Shown here: positions 25,979 to 34,922 of the stretch, piece by piece
How the letters are laid out: each line of letters begins with the position of its first letter
How positions within the stretch are numbered: position 1 is the first letter of the stretch
The notes under the pieces: generated by a model
The model's input: only the letters and a program-made list of their open reading frames with translations
What the model was told of the DNA's origin: nothing
Databases searched by the model: none
Assembly (NCBI GenBank): GCA_028292745.1
Contig: JAQGLT010000123.1
Coordinates: 1 to 64,000 of the forward strand
Direction: 5' to 3'
Source: Polaromonas sp.
GTDB taxonomy: Bacteria; Pseudomonadota; Gammaproteobacteria; Burkholderiales; Burkholderiaceae_C
DNA length: 64,000 nucleotides
Translations under genes and position numbers: made by a program

Positions 25979-26058
25979 CTTTCAACCTGATTGGCCACCT
26001 GCCTCCGGCATTCAAGAAGGCCGCACTAAAACCGGCCAGAACGCTGTGGTCCGCCCGT

Positions 26059-27021
26059 TCAGTGCTTCAGGGTTTTTTGCGCCTGACCGGTCTTGAGCCG
26101 ACTGAGCAGGCTCACGGCAAGCAGCACCAGCGCGCCGGCAACCATGCCCACCAGGGCATTCATCAGCTGCGGCGTCAAGAACCCCAGCACGCCGCCAATG
26201 CCGTTGACCTCGCCAGCCTTCTGGGTGAGCGCTTCAATGCCATGGTGCAGTGGCGCAAATCCATGCGTCAAGATACCGCCGCCGACCAGAAACATCGCGG
26301 CCGTACCGGCGACAGACAGGCCTTTCATCAGCCAGGGAGCTAGCCATAAAATCCCGCGCCCGAGGTTTTGCCGCGCTTTGTTCCAGAGGTTGACGCCGCC
26401 CTGCTTGCTGAGGTAGAGCCCGGCATCGTCGAGCTTGACAATGCCGGCCACCAGCCCATACACGCCGACCGTCATCACCAGTGCAATACTGCTCAGCACC
26501 GCCAGCTGGGTGGTAAAGGGGCTGCTCTGCACCGTTCCCAGGGTGATCGCAATGATTTCAGCCGAGAGGATGAAATCTGTGCGCACAGCGCCGCTGATCT
26601 TGGTTTTTTCAACCTCCTTCACATCGACAGCCGGGTCTGCCAGTGCCGTGACATGGGCCAGGTGCTCGGCGGCCAGCTCGGTCTTGCTGTGCATGAACTT
26701 ATGCGCCAGCTTTTCAAAGCCTTCGTAGCAGAGAAAGGCGCCGCCCACCATCAGCAGCGGCGTCACCGCCCAGGGCGCAAAGGCACTGATGGCCAGCGCG
26801 GCGGGCACGAGGATGGCCTTGTTGATGAAGGAGCCTTTGGCCACGGCCCACACCACCGGCAGTTCGCGTTCTGCAGTGACGCCCGATACCTGCTGGGCGT
26901 TGAGTGCCAGGTCATCGCCCAGCACGCCGGCGGTTTTTTTGGCGGCAACCTTGGACAGAACCGCGACATCGTCCAGAACACTGGCAATGTCATCAATCAG
27001 GGCAAGAAGGCTGGTAGCCAT
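26059..27021 (-). CDS. DUF808 family inner-membrane protein (YedI-like)
   Basis: 320 residues. It starts with [39 protein letters not shown], the characteristic amphipathic start of the DUF808 family, followed by KGSFINKA and several hydrophobic helices (about 70-100, 150-175, 230-260 and 275-310). Family members are inner-membrane proteins of unknown function. Only general length and motif agreement support this; no partner gene is evident. The ATG at 27021 is the obvious start. Confidence 0.88.
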   Translation of the reverse strand: MATSLLALIDDIASVLDDVAVLSKVAAKKTAGVLGDDLALNAQQVSGVTAERELPVVWAVAKGSFINKAILVPAALAISAFAPWAVTPLLMVGGAFLCYEGFEKLAHKFMHSKTELAAEHLAHVTALADPAVDVKEVEKTKISGAVRTDFILSAEIIAITLGTVQSSPFTTQLAVLSSIALVMTVGVYGLVAGIVKLDDAGLYLSKQGGVNLWNKARQNLGRGILWLAPWLMKGLSVAGTAAMFLVGGGILTHGFAPLHHGIEALTQKAGEVNGIGGVLGFLTPQLMNALVGMVAGALVLLAVSLLSRLKTGQAQKTLKH

Positions 27022-27127
27022 AAATCAGTCTTTGCAAATGTGGCCTAAGCCGAAAATGAAGTGATGTGCCCTACCGGGAACGCCCAGGCGGCATTGCCAC
27101 GCCCCAATCCAACATTCGCGGGGCGTT

Positions 27128-27152
27128 AAAAAACCGCCCTCGGGCGGCTTTT
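27128..27152 (-). terminator. intrinsic terminator downstream of the DUF883 gene
   Basis: AAAACCGCCC TC GGGCGGCTTTT. On the minus strand a GC-rich stem is followed by a T run (complement of 27128-27133), 30-60 bp after the stop of the DUF883 gene at 27184. The A/T symmetry would also allow termination on the plus strand. Confidence 0.8.
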
Positions 27153-27183
27153 GAATGGTTGATGCTCTCAAACCCCTCAACGC

Positions 27184-27573
27184 TCAATGTGCCGTCAAGC
27201 GTCCCCAGATAAAGCCCAGCGCCAGCGCCAAGCCGACAGCTTCGAGCGGCTTTTCCTGAATCCAGGTTTTCGATGACTCCACCGCACGGCCGGATGCTTC
27301 GACCACCCGGGTTGCCTGGTCCGTCACACGGCCAGCCACCTGCGAGGCGCCACTGGCCAGGCGGTCAACGGTTTCATGGGCAACGGTGGTGACGCGGTCC
27401 ACGGTGTCCAGGGCCGGGTCCACCATCTTGTCGATGGTGCTGTGCAGTGCAGAACCTGCCGAATCCACGCCACGCTGAACCGTGCCGCTGTCGGGGCCGC
27501 CGGAAGCAGCCATGCTGCCCGCATTCATGGATGCCGCGCCGTTATTACCGGATTTGGAGCCTGGGTTTTCCAT
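27184..27573 (-). CDS. DUF883/ElaB-YqjD-like ribosome- or membrane-associated protein
   Basis: 129 residues from the ATG at 27573, with AAGGAAACAAG in front. A Gly/Ser/Asn-rich N-terminus is followed by a long amphipathic helix (DKMVDPALDTVDRVTTVAHETVDRLASGASQVAGRV) and a C-terminal helix (about 105-125: EKPLEAVGLALALGFIWGRL), which is the pattern of ElaB/YqjD proteins. E. coli YqjD binds ribosomes at the inner membrane in stationary phase. The same role here is inferred. The frame is open to 27675, but the extra codons include no sensible start. Confidence 0.75.
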   Translation of the reverse strand: MENPGSKSGNNGAASMNAGSMAASGGPDSGTVQRGVDSAGSALHSTIDKMVDPALDTVDRVTTVAHETVDRLASGASQVAGRVTDQATRVVEASGRAVESSKTWIQEKPLEAVGLALALGFIWGRLTAH

Positions 27574-27862
27574 CTTGTTTCCTTCAAAAATCGGTTGATT
27601 AGCCAAAATTACCGTTTGCAATTTACGGAGCGCACCACTGGTGCCTAGACCAGGGGCTGCAGCGCCGGATCGCATTGCGGTAGACAGATCGAGTGTATAA
27701 ATCGGCCCTGTTTAAAACTGTGCGGCGGAGGAGTGAGTGGCTGTAGGACAGCAAGGATAGAAAAATATCAGACAAAACTGACCGCACAATAACACCAGGG
27801 CCTGATCTGGCTCTGCCATTAAGCAAATTCCTGTCCCTGGCTGCCGCGAAGGAGAATAACGC

Positions 27863-28039
27863 ATGCAAACCTGGTTGAAGCTCATCCTGAACAACGCCGC
27901 TTTGGCGCACAGTCCGCCCCACAAGCCACCCGGTCAAGAAACCGGGGAAGAAGAAGGCGGACTGGAACTGCCGGTCAATCCCGACCAGGGAACGCCGCTG
28001 GTTCCCAATGAAGAAGGCGTGGTGACCGTGCCGGCCTGA
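27863..28039 (+). CDS. 58-residue acidic Pro-rich small protein
   Basis: A short gene with a strong ribosome site (GAAGGAG at 27848-27854). The product starts with a short amphipathic stretch (MQTWLKLILNNAALA) and ends in a Glu/Pro/Val-rich segment with the pattern LPVNPDQGTPLVPNEEG. I recall similar small proteins with a PxxPDxGxPxVP-type tail in betaproteobacteria and pseudomonads, but have no name for the family. It is convergent with the GNAT gene, with only nine bases between stops. Confidence 0.6.
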   Translation: MQTWLKLILNNAALAHSPPHKPPGQETGEEEGGLELPVNPDQGTPLVPNEEGVVTVPA

Positions 28040-28048
28040 ACGCCTTGC

Positions 28049-28570
28049 TTAATCCAACGCCCTTTTAAGGCGTAGCTCCTCCAGCTTCACGCTGCCGAAA
28101 TCGACCGTTTTGAGCGATGGCATCTCGCGCTTGAAACCGGCGCCGTGCTCGAAGAACTCCAGCGCGCGCTCGTTGCGCAGCAGCACCCACAGCGTGACCT
28201 GGGTGCAGCCTTCGTCCTTGAGGCCGTCACGCGCACCGTCCCACAACGCCAGGCCGACGCCTTGGCGCCAATGATGGGGCGCCACATAAAGCGCCCAGAT
28301 TTCACCGACCGTGGAACGGGTCTTGGGGTCGCGCGACCGGTCGAAACCGACAAACCCCACCAGCTGGTCGCCTTTCGCGGCCACCAGCAGTTGCGGCTCG
28401 CTGTACTCGATGGCTTCGCGCCAGTAAGCCTGGCGTTTTTCCACCGTCATCGAGTCAAGGTACTCCGCAGGCATCAGGTCCTTGTAAGCGGCTTGCCAGG
28501 TGGCAACGTGAATTTCGGCGATGGCCTTGGCATCGCGGGCCAAAGCGGGGCGAACTGAGTAGCTGGACAT
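28049..28570 (-). CDS. GNAT family N-acetyltransferase
   Basis: 173 residues from the ATG at 28570. Standard GNAT layout: YSVRPALARDAKAIAEIHVATWQAAY at the start, the central strand IWALYVAPHHWRQGVGLALWDGA with the acetyl-CoA pyrophosphate loop (RQGVG), and a C-terminal VTLWVLLRNERALEFFEHGAGF block typical of YhdJ/RimI-like acetyltransferases. The substrate is unknown. The gene is divergent from the ferredoxin gene about 140 bp to the right, and its stop almost touches the stop of the small acidic gene. Confidence 0.85.
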   Translation of the reverse strand: MSSYSVRPALARDAKAIAEIHVATWQAAYKDLMPAEYLDSMTVEKRQAYWREAIEYSEPQLLVAAKGDQLVGFVGFDRSRDPKTRSTVGEIWALYVAPHHWRQGVGLALWDGARDGLKDEGCTQVTLWVLLRNERALEFFEHGAGFKREMPSLKTVDFGSVKLEELRLKRALD

Positions 28571-28713
28571 GAAAAAATCGCTTGTAAAAATCGGTAAGGA
28601 AGGCGCGGGAGGCAGGATTGTCGCGCAATTCACGAGGCGGCAAATCAAGGCCGGGTTAAATTCGAGGCTTCGCGCACCCCGCCCCCTGCGCTGGCGCCCT
28701 TTATTTTTATTGC

Positions 28714-29055
28714 ATGCCGCCTCCTCTTCGCCCGACGTCTTCTGCGCCGCACCAAGCCATTCCGGCTTGCCCATCCGAGGCCGTCTTTCATGCCGCCATC
28801 CAGCCGGGCGGCGCGGTTTTCGACGCCCCTGCATCGCTTTCCCTGCTACAGGCGGCCGAGCAGGCCGGGCTGTCACTGCTGGACAGTTCCTGCCGCAACG
28901 GCACCTGCCGCACCTGCATCTGCCAGCTGGTCAGCGGACAGGTTCGCTACCGCATTGAATGGCCGGGGCTCAGCCTGGACGAGAAGCACGAGGGCTACAT
29001 CCTGCCGTGCGTGGCGCATGCGGCGTCGGACGTGGTGATCAAACTGCCTTCCTGA
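28714..29055 (+). CDS. plant-type [2Fe-2S] ferredoxin
   Basis: 113 residues. Four ligand cysteines in the canonical spacing C60-x4-C65-x2-C68 ... C99 (CRNGTCRTC then LPCVAH). An N-terminal ~20-residue Pro/Ser-rich extension precedes the beta-grasp fold (AVFHAAIQPGGAVFDAPASLSLLQAAEQAGL). Electron carrier to an unidentified partner. The ferredoxin is followed closely by two cytochrome genes, but whether they form one unit is not clear (98 bp gap and another start region). The start could be internal (28790-28800). Confidence 0.82.
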   Translation: MPPPLRPTSSAPHQAIPACPSEAVFHAAIQPGGAVFDAPASLSLLQAAEQAGLSLLDSSCRNGTCRTCICQLVSGQVRYRIEWPGLSLDEKHEGYILPCVAHAASDVVIKLPS

Positions 29056-29152
29056 CCCATGCACCGCTGCAGTGGTGGCCGTAGTGGCTGTCGTGGCAGG
29101 CCTGATCCAGCCAAGCCGTGCAGACGCCGGCTCGCTGAGGCATGATTCCCTC

Positions 29153-29932
29153 ATGAAAAAAACCTGTGCAAAACCCTGGGTGCGCCAGCTGGCAGTGTCT
29201 GCCCTGATGAGTTGCGGCGGGCTGGCAGCAGGCCTGTCGCCGGCCTCGGCCGCCGCGCCATTCGAGGACACCATGGCCCAGCGCACGCTGGCCTGCACGG
29301 CCTGCCATGGCCCGCAGGGGCGGGCCGCGCCCGATGGCTACTACCCTCGGCTGGCCGGGAAACCGGCTGGCTACCTCTACAACCAGCTGCTCAATTTCCG
29401 CGAGGGCAGGCGGCACTACGGCCTCATGACGCAGCTGATCGACCCCCTCAGCGACGCCTATCTGCTCGAGATGGCGCAGTATTTCTCCCGCCTTGAGGTG
29501 CCCTACCCTGCGCCGCTGCCCAGCCAGGCGCCGGCAGAGGTGCTGCGCCTGGGCCAGCAGCTGGTGACGCAGGGCGATGCCAGCCGCAAGGTGCCGGCCT
29601 GCGTGCAGTGCCACGGCCGGGCCATGACGGGCGTGGCGCCCACGGTTCCAGGGCTGCTCGGCCTGCCGCGCGACTACCTCAACGCCCAGCTGGGCGCCTG
29701 GAAAGCCGGTCAGCGCCGGGCGCATGCGCCGGACTGCATGAAAGAAGTCGTCTCACGCCTGAGCCTGGAGGACATCAACGCCATTTCCAGCTGGGTCGCC
29801 GCCCAGCCTTTGCCTGCCGATACGCATCCCGCCACGGCCGCGCCCGCACCCGCAGCGGGCAGCGCGGCCATCGCCTGCGGAAGCGCGCCGCCGCCTGCCT
29901 TGGGAGCCACCAGCATGAAGGCACAAAAATGA
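29153..29932 (+). CDS. diheme cytochrome c (c4-like)
   Basis: 259 residues from the ATG at 29153. The signal peptide (KKTCAKPWVRQLAVSALMSCGGLAAG, cleavage near ASA) sends it to the periplasm. Two c-type haem motifs, CTACH at 48-52 and CVQCH at 150-154, lie in two similar halves, as in cytochrome c4. The tail after 235 is Pro/Ala-rich. It overlaps the next gene by ATGA (29929-29932), so it is translationally coupled to the triheme cytochrome. The frame extends further upstream but without a good start. Confidence 0.85.
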   Translation: MKKTCAKPWVRQLAVSALMSCGGLAAGLSPASAAAPFEDTMAQRTLACTACHGPQGRAAPDGYYPRLAGKPAGYLYNQLLNFREGRRHYGLMTQLIDPLSDAYLLEMAQYFSRLEVPYPAPLPSQAPAEVLRLGQQLVTQGDASRKVPACVQCHGRAMTGVAPTVPGLLGLPRDYLNAQLGAWKAGQRRAHAPDCMKEVVSRLSLEDINAISSWVAAQPLPADTHPATAAPAPAAGSAAIACGSAPPPALGATSMKAQK

Positions 29933-31224
29933 AAACATGGGTTGCATTTACATCCGCACTAGGCGTGCTTGCCGCCAGCGCCGCCGTGGCGGTCTGGTCG
30001 CTGAACATGCGTGATGAGGCGGACCTCAAAACGCCCGCGCCCCTGGTGGCCACCGACAGCCAGATTGCACGCGGCGCCTATCTGGCGCGTGCCGGCAACT
30101 GCATGGCCTGCCACACGGCGCGGGGCGGCCGTGAGTACGCCGGCGGGCTGGGCATTCCCACCCCTTTTGGCACGGTGTTCACCTCCAACCTGACGCCGGA
30201 TGCCGCCACTGGCATCGGCAGCTGGTCATCGGCCGAGTTCTGGCGCGCCATGCACAACGGGCGGTCAAAAAACGGCCGGCTGCTGTACCCGGCCTTTCCG
30301 TACACCAGCTACACCCAGGTGACGCAGGCCGATTCGGACGCGATTTTTGCCTACCTGCGCACCCTGCCGGCGGTCAGCCAGGAACGGCCGGACCACGCGC
30401 TGCGGTTCCCCTTCAATTCGCAGGCCGCGCTGGCGGTCTGGCGGGCCCTGTACTTCAAACCCGGCGTGTTCGAACCGGACACCCGCCGCACGGCCGAGTG
30501 GAACCAGGGGGCTTACCTGGTCAACGGCCTGGGGCATTGCAGCGCTTGCCATTCGCCTCGCAACGCGCTGGGCGGCACCCGCCAGAGCCTGGCCATGGCC
30601 GGCGGGCTGATACCGATGCAGAACTGGTACGCGCCTTCGCTGACGTCGCCGCATGAAGCCGGCGTGGGCGACTGGCGTCCGGAGGACATCGTGAGCCTGC
30701 TCAAGACCGGCGTGGCGCCGGGCGCCTCGGTCAGCGGCCCGATGGCCGAAGTGGTTTTGCGCAGCACCCAGCACCTGAGCGAGCAAGACCTAGGCGCCAT
30801 GGCGCAGTACCTGAAAGACCTGGGCAACGGCAACGGCAACGCCTCCCCGAAACCGCAGGCCCCGGCGCGCGCCGCCAGCCCTGCCGCCAATGCGGAAAGG
30901 GCCGCCAAGCTCTACAGCGCGCATTGCGCCCAGTGTCACGGCGACAATGGCCAGGGCGTTGCCAACGCCTATCCGCCGCTGGCGGGCAACCGCGCTGTCA
31001 CGATGGCTTCGACCGCTAATCTGGTGCAGATCGTGCTCAACGGCGGCTTTCCGCCCGCGACCGCCGGCAATCCGCGCCCCTTCGGCATGCCGCCTTTCGT
31101 GCTGGTGCTGAACGACAGCGAAGTGGCCGACGTGATCAGCCATATCCGCACCGCATGGGGCAACCAGGCCGGCAGTATCACGGCAATGGAAGTGAACCGG
31201 ATACGGGCCAGGCAGGGGCATTGA
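29929..31224 (+). CDS. triheme cytochrome c (alcohol/aldehyde dehydrogenase cytochrome subunit type)
   Basis: 431 residues from the ATG overlapping the upstream stop. An N-terminal hydrophobic helix (WVAFTSALGVLAASAAVAVWS) acts as signal or anchor. Three haem c motifs: CMACH at 58-62, CSACH at 204-208 and CAQCH at 333-337, the layout of the AdhB/gluconate dehydrogenase cytochrome subunits. A short Gly-Asn repeat linker near 299-304 joins domain 2 to 3. No dehydrogenase flavin or PQQ subunit is in the window, so its electron donor is unknown. With the diheme protein it could form a chain to a terminal oxidase. Confidence 0.88.
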   Translation: MKTWVAFTSALGVLAASAAVAVWSLNMRDEADLKTPAPLVATDSQIARGAYLARAGNCMACHTARGGREYAGGLGIPTPFGTVFTSNLTPDAATGIGSWSSAEFWRAMHNGRSKNGRLLYPAFPYTSYTQVTQADSDAIFAYLRTLPAVSQERPDHALRFPFNSQAALAVWRALYFKPGVFEPDTRRTAEWNQGAYLVNGLGHCSACHSPRNALGGTRQSLAMAGGLIPMQNWYAPSLTSPHEAGVGDWRPEDIVSLLKTGVAPGASVSGPMAEVVLRSTQHLSEQDLGAMAQYLKDLGNGNGNASPKPQAPARAASPAANAERAAKLYSAHCAQCHGDNGQGVANAYPPLAGNRAVTMASTANLVQIVLNGGFPPATAGNPRPFGMPPFVLVLNDSEVADVISHIRTAWGNQAGSITAMEVNRIRARQGH

Positions 31225-31248
31225 GCCACCGCGCTGCTGCCCATCGGT

Positions 31249-32523
31249 TCAGGGGCGCGGCGGCAGCGGCGGTGGAGGCGCAACCGAAACTGGCGGCGAC
31301 ATGCGGTCGCGGTTTGCCAGGGAGGGAAACCCCTTGAGCCACAACACGGCCACCAGCAGCGTGCCGATGCCGCCCGCGACCACCGAGCCGACCGGCCCCA
31401 GCCAGGCCGCCGTCGCGCCCGACTCGAATTCGCCCAGCTGGTTCGACGCGCCGATGAACACCGAATTGACCGCGCTGACACGGCCCCGCATCTCATTGGG
31501 GGTTTCGATCTGCACCAGCGTCTGCCGGACCACCACGCTGACCATGTCGGCGCCGCCGGAAACCGCCAGCGCGGCCAGCGACAGCACAAAGCTGGTGGAC
31601 AGGCCGAACACCAGCATGCACACGCCGTAAACCGCCACCGCCGCCAGCATGATGCGGCCGACCCGCCGCTCCAGCGGCCAGCGCGTGAGCACGATGGAAA
31701 TCAGCAAGGCGCCCGCCGCAGGCGCGCCGCGCAGCAGCCCCAGGCCCCACGGCCCCACATGCAGGATGTCCTTGGCGAACATTGGCAGCAGCGCCGTGGC
31801 GCCGCCCAGCAGCACCGCGAACAGGTCGAGCGAGACGGCGCCCAGCAAGGCCTTGCGCCGCCAGACAAACTCCGCGCCGGCCAGCAGGGTCCGCATGGAG
31901 ACCGCCTCGCGCGGCGGCGGCACATGGTCATATTTCAGCACCGCGATCAGCACGCAGGCGGCGGTAAAAAGAAAGGCGCAGGTCGAATAGACGGCGGTGG
32001 CGCCCGCCACGAAAATCATGCCGCCCAGCGCCGGCCCGATGATCACCGAGGCCTGCATGCCGGCCGAACTGAAAGCCATCGCACGGGGCAGCAGCACGGG
32101 CGGCACCAGCATGGGTGTCAGGGCCTGCTGGGCCGGCATCTGAAAGGCGCGCGCCACGCCGAGCATGACCGACACGCCGAGCAGCAGCTCGCGCGACGCC
32201 CATCCCGACGACGCGCCCCAGCCCTGGGTGGCGGCGGCCAGGATCAGCGCCACGCCGGTCTGCACAACCATGCACGAGGCCACGATGCGCCCCCGGTGCA
32301 GGCGGTCGGCCACATGGCCGGCGACCAGCGTGAGCAGCAGCGCCGGCGCGAACTGGTAAAGGCCGACCAGCCCGAGGTCCCAGGCATTGCCGGTCAGGTC
32401 GTACATTTGCCACCCCACCGCCACCATCAGCATCTGGTTCCCGGTGGTGCCGAAAAGGCGGGCGAACCACATCCGCATGAAGGCGCGCTGGCGGGTGAGT
32501 TCGGCAAAGCTCTGGTGTGGCAT
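31249..32523 (-). CDS. MFS transporter (EntS/MFS_3-type exporter)
   Basis: 424 residues from the ATG at 32523. About ten to twelve hydrophobic helices are seen. Features of the MFS_3 family, which includes the enterobactin exporter EntS and multidrug exporters: RAFMRMWFARLFGTTGNQMLMVAVGWQMYDLTG, VADRLHRGRIV, PAQQALTPMLVPP, and a second-half RWPLERRVGRIM. The C-terminus is a Pro-rich tail. Substrate unknown. The gene is convergent with the triheme cytochrome gene, with 24 bp between stops. Confidence 0.85.
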   Translation of the reverse strand: MPHQSFAELTRQRAFMRMWFARLFGTTGNQMLMVAVGWQMYDLTGNAWDLGLVGLYQFAPALLLTLVAGHVADRLHRGRIVASCMVVQTGVALILAAATQGWGASSGWASRELLLGVSVMLGVARAFQMPAQQALTPMLVPPVLLPRAMAFSSAGMQASVIIGPALGGMIFVAGATAVYSTCAFLFTAACVLIAVLKYDHVPPPREAVSMRTLLAGAEFVWRRKALLGAVSLDLFAVLLGGATALLPMFAKDILHVGPWGLGLLRGAPAAGALLISIVLTRWPLERRVGRIMLAAVAVYGVCMLVFGLSTSFVLSLAALAVSGGADMVSVVVRQTLVQIETPNEMRGRVSAVNSVFIGASNQLGEFESGATAAWLGPVGSVVAGGIGTLLVAVLWLKGFPSLANRDRMSPPVSVAPPPPLPPRP

Positions 32524-32587
32524 GGCGCCGAAGCTTAGCAGCCGTGGGGGACACAACGGCCGGCCGGTGTGGATCACCAGCAATGCT

Positions 32588-32652
32588 TGCTATTATTTCA
32601 ATAGCTATAACTGCACGCCCCGCCTGCGCAAAAACCGTTTTTTTCTTAAAAA
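32588..32652. repeat. dispersed AATAGCTGCTTGCGC-type intergenic repeat, copy 9
   Basis: TGCTATTATTTCAATAGCTATAACTGCACGCCCCGCCTGCGCAAAAACCG then TTTTTTTCTTAAAAA. Usual orientation. Confidence 0.7.
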
Positions 32653-32667
32653 GTGACATATCCCGTA

Positions 32668-32691
32668 TTTCTCAGGCCTGCGCCTGAGAAA
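32668..32691. promoter_or_regulatory. perfect 10-bp stem-loop upstream of the NADH dehydrogenase gene
   Basis: Left arm TTTCTCAGGC (32668-32677), loop CTGC, right arm GCCTGAGAAA (32682-32691). It has no T tract, so it is not a normal terminator. It could be an operator palindrome or an RNA hairpin. It lies about 210 bp upstream of the ndh start. Confidence 0.55.
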
Positions 32692-32903
32692 ATCACCTCT
32701 GCCTGCGTCACGCCGACTGAACGCTTGTCCACTGGGCATAATCCCTGCATTGCGCAGGGCGAACGACGCTCTGCCCGCAGGGTTGAAGGATTTTGACGGC
32801 CAACGTCGAACCGGACTTTCGGCAAACCGGTTGCAAAACAACTTCGAAAAGCAAGGCGCGGCGCCAAGCGCGCTTCCATTCAATCGCCTCAGGGAGAAAG
32901 TCA

Positions 32904-34211
32904 ATGCACCGTATCGTGATCGTCGGGGGAGGCGCTGGCGGACTGGCGCTGGCGACCAAGCTGGGCAGGCAGCTCGGGAAAAAAGCGCTGGCGCACATCA
33001 CTCTGGTCGATGCGGCCCGCACCCATATCTGGAAGCCGCTGCTGCATCAGCTGGCCGCCGGCAGCTATGACACCCATGCCGAGGAAATCGAGTACCTCGC
33101 GCAGGCCCGCGCCCACCATTTCAAGTTCCGCCTGGGCAAGATGGCGTCGCTGGACCGGTCTGCAAAAACCATTCAGCTCGCCTCCAGCCATGACCAGACG
33201 GGCCGTGAAATCACGCCCGTCCAGACGCTGGGCTACGACACCCTGGTGATTGCCGTGGGGAGCCAGACCAACGATTTCGGCACGCCCGGGGCCGCGGAGC
33301 ATGCCATCAAGCTGGACACGCCCCAGGCGGCCCGGCACCTCAATGACCGGCTGATCAACGCCTGCATCCGGGAGCAGAGCGTGCCCCGCACGGCGGGCAG
33401 CGGCCTCCTGACAGTCGCCATCGTGGGCGGCGGCGCCACCGGCGTCGAGCTGGCGGCCGAGTTGCATGCGGCGGCCCGGGTCCTGGTCAGCTATGGTTTT
33501 GACCACATCGATCCGCAAAAGGACATGAAGATCGTGCTGGTCGAGGCCGCCCCGCGCCTGCTGGTCCAGCTGCCCGAACGGCTGAGCGAATCGGCGCTGC
33601 GCGAACTGCGCAAGCTGGCCGTCGAGGTGCATACCGGCGAGAGGGTGGTGGAAGTGAGCGCCGCCGGCCTGCGAATGGCCAGCGGCCTGGTCATTGCATC
33701 CACCATCACCGTCTGGGCGGCCGGCGTGAAGGCCGCTGACTTTCTGAGCACGCTGGGCGACGCGCCGCTGGAGACCAACAAGCTGAACCAGCTGATGGTC
33801 AACAGCCACATGCAGAGCACCCGCGATGACAGCATTTACGCCTTTGGCGACTGCGCCGCTTGCCCGCAGCCCGACGGCACCTGGGTGCCGCCGCGCGCCC
33901 AGGCGGCCTACCAGCAGGCCATGTACCTGGCGCGCGCCCTGCCGCCACGCGCCAAGGGCCAAGCGGTGGCGCCTTTTCTGTACAAGGACAAGGGCTCGCT
34001 GGTGTCGCTGTCCGAATATTCATCGGTCGGCAGCCTGATGGGCAGCCTGAGCAAGGGCAGCTTTTTCGTCGAGGGGCAAATTGCCAAGGTGATGTACTGG
34101 GCGCTGCATAAACAGCATCAATTGGCCCTGGGCGGATTCATCAAAACCGTGCTCATCACCCTGTCCGAACTGATTGACCGGACGCACCGCCCCCGTATAA
34201 AGTTGCACTGA
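32904..34211 (+). CDS. ndh: type II NADH dehydrogenase (NAD(P)/FAD-dependent oxidoreductase)
   Basis: 435 residues from the ATG at 32904, with AGGGAGAAAG immediately in front. Non-proton-pumping entry of NADH electrons to quinone, bound to the inner membrane. FAD motif GGGAGG (8-13) at the N-terminus, WKPLLHQLAAG near 45 (typical NDH-2), the second dinucleotide motif GGGATGVELAAEL near 178, and YAFGDCA near 313. The C-terminal amphipathic helices (LHKQHQLALGGFIKTVLITLSELI) suit membrane attachment. Not in an operon with other respiratory genes. Confidence 0.88.
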   Translation: MHRIVIVGGGAGGLALATKLGRQLGKKALAHITLVDAARTHIWKPLLHQLAAGSYDTHAEEIEYLAQARAHHFKFRLGKMASLDRSAKTIQLASSHDQTGREITPVQTLGYDTLVIAVGSQTNDFGTPGAAEHAIKLDTPQAARHLNDRLINACIREQSVPRTAGSGLLTVAIVGGGATGVELAAELHAAARVLVSYGFDHIDPQKDMKIVLVEAAPRLLVQLPERLSESALRELRKLAVEVHTGERVVEVSAAGLRMASGLVIASTITVWAAGVKAADFLSTLGDAPLETNKLNQLMVNSHMQSTRDDSIYAFGDCAACPQPDGTWVPPRAQAAYQQAMYLARALPPRAKGQAVAPFLYKDKGSLVSLSEYSSVGSLMGSLSKGSFFVEGQIAKVMYWALHKQHQLALGGFIKTVLITLSELIDRTHRPRIKLH

Positions 34212-34239
34212 TAATCAAGCCCCAACCCTACAGGAGAAC

Positions 34240-34386
34240 ATGATGGCAAAAGGTCAGCAGAACAACGACAAAATGGTCAAAAAACCGAAAAAAGACACCT
34301 CTCCGCCCAAACTCGTGTCGCCCGATGCCGTGCGCCCCACCATCGTGACGCAGGTGCCGGTGCGCGGCAAGCTGAAAAACAAATAA
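34240..34386 (+). CDS. 48-residue basic small protein
   Basis: Short gene with an AGGAGAAC ribosome site at 34232-34239. Lys/Gln/Asn-rich start ([16 protein letters not shown]), then [28 protein letters not shown]. It has no hydrophobic segment and is highly basic. It ends ten bases before the VF530 start and begins 28 bases after ndh, so it may be co-transcribed with the next gene. I do not recognise a family. Confidence 0.55.
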   Translation: MMAKGQQNNDKMVKKPKKDTSPPKLVSPDAVRPTIVTQVPVRGKLKNK

Positions 34387-34399
34387 GCAGGGCGGCGTG

Positions 34400-34726
34400 A
34401 TGATGCCTCCTGTTCCGCCTGCCGAGCCTGCGGCCGCTGCGCCGTCGGGCACCGCGGCGGCGCAGGGCCAGCCCGACAACCCGCTGCACGGCGTCAAGCT
34501 CGAAGCCATCGTCACCGCGCTGGCCGCCCATTACGGCTGGGACGAACTCGGGCAGCGCATCAACATCCGCTGCTTCACCAGCGAGCCCAGCGTGGCGTCG
34601 AGCCTGAAGTTCCTGCGCAAAACCCCCTGGGCACGCGAAAAGGTCGAAAGCCTGTACCTTTTCATGCTGCGCGAGATCCGGCGCAACAGCCCGCCGACGC
34701 ACAACTTTCCCCCGCCGCGCCGCTAG
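34400..34726 (+). CDS. VF530/DUF2132 family DNA-binding-like protein
   Basis: 108 residues. The core [61 protein letters not shown] is the VF530 (DUF2132) family almost in full. The family is small, conserved in many proteobacteria, and structurally described as DNA-binding-like, but its role is not known. The N-terminal ~30 residues (Pro/Ala-rich) are extra to the family. Start could be 34397 (GTG), 34400 or 34403. Confidence 0.85.
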   Translation: MMPPVPPAEPAAAAPSGTAAAQGQPDNPLHGVKLEAIVTALAAHYGWDELGQRINIRCFTSEPSVASSLKFLRKTPWAREKVESLYLFMLREIRRNSPPTHNFPPPRR

Positions 34727-34922
34727 GCCGGGCCCTGGTTGTGGCAACTCCCTCCTTTTTTGAACCGCGCGCGGCCCATTCGCAGCCCCGTGCGCAGTGC
34801 CCCACGCGGGCATGGCGTGGCCGGCATGCCCGCCCGGATCACCCATCCCCTCTCCATTGAACCCCCACGTCAAGGCGCCGCCTGCTTTACCCCCGCCCCG
34901 CCGCACGCTGCAGCAACTAAAC

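Larger units (their letters stand above)
32524..32903. other. intergenic region between MFS gene and ndh
   Basis: 380 bp. Contains repeat copy 9 and a perfect 10-bp stem-loop at 32668-32691 (listed). The remainder should hold the divergent promoters of both genes. An open frame upstream of the ndh start is not supported. Confidence 0.6.
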
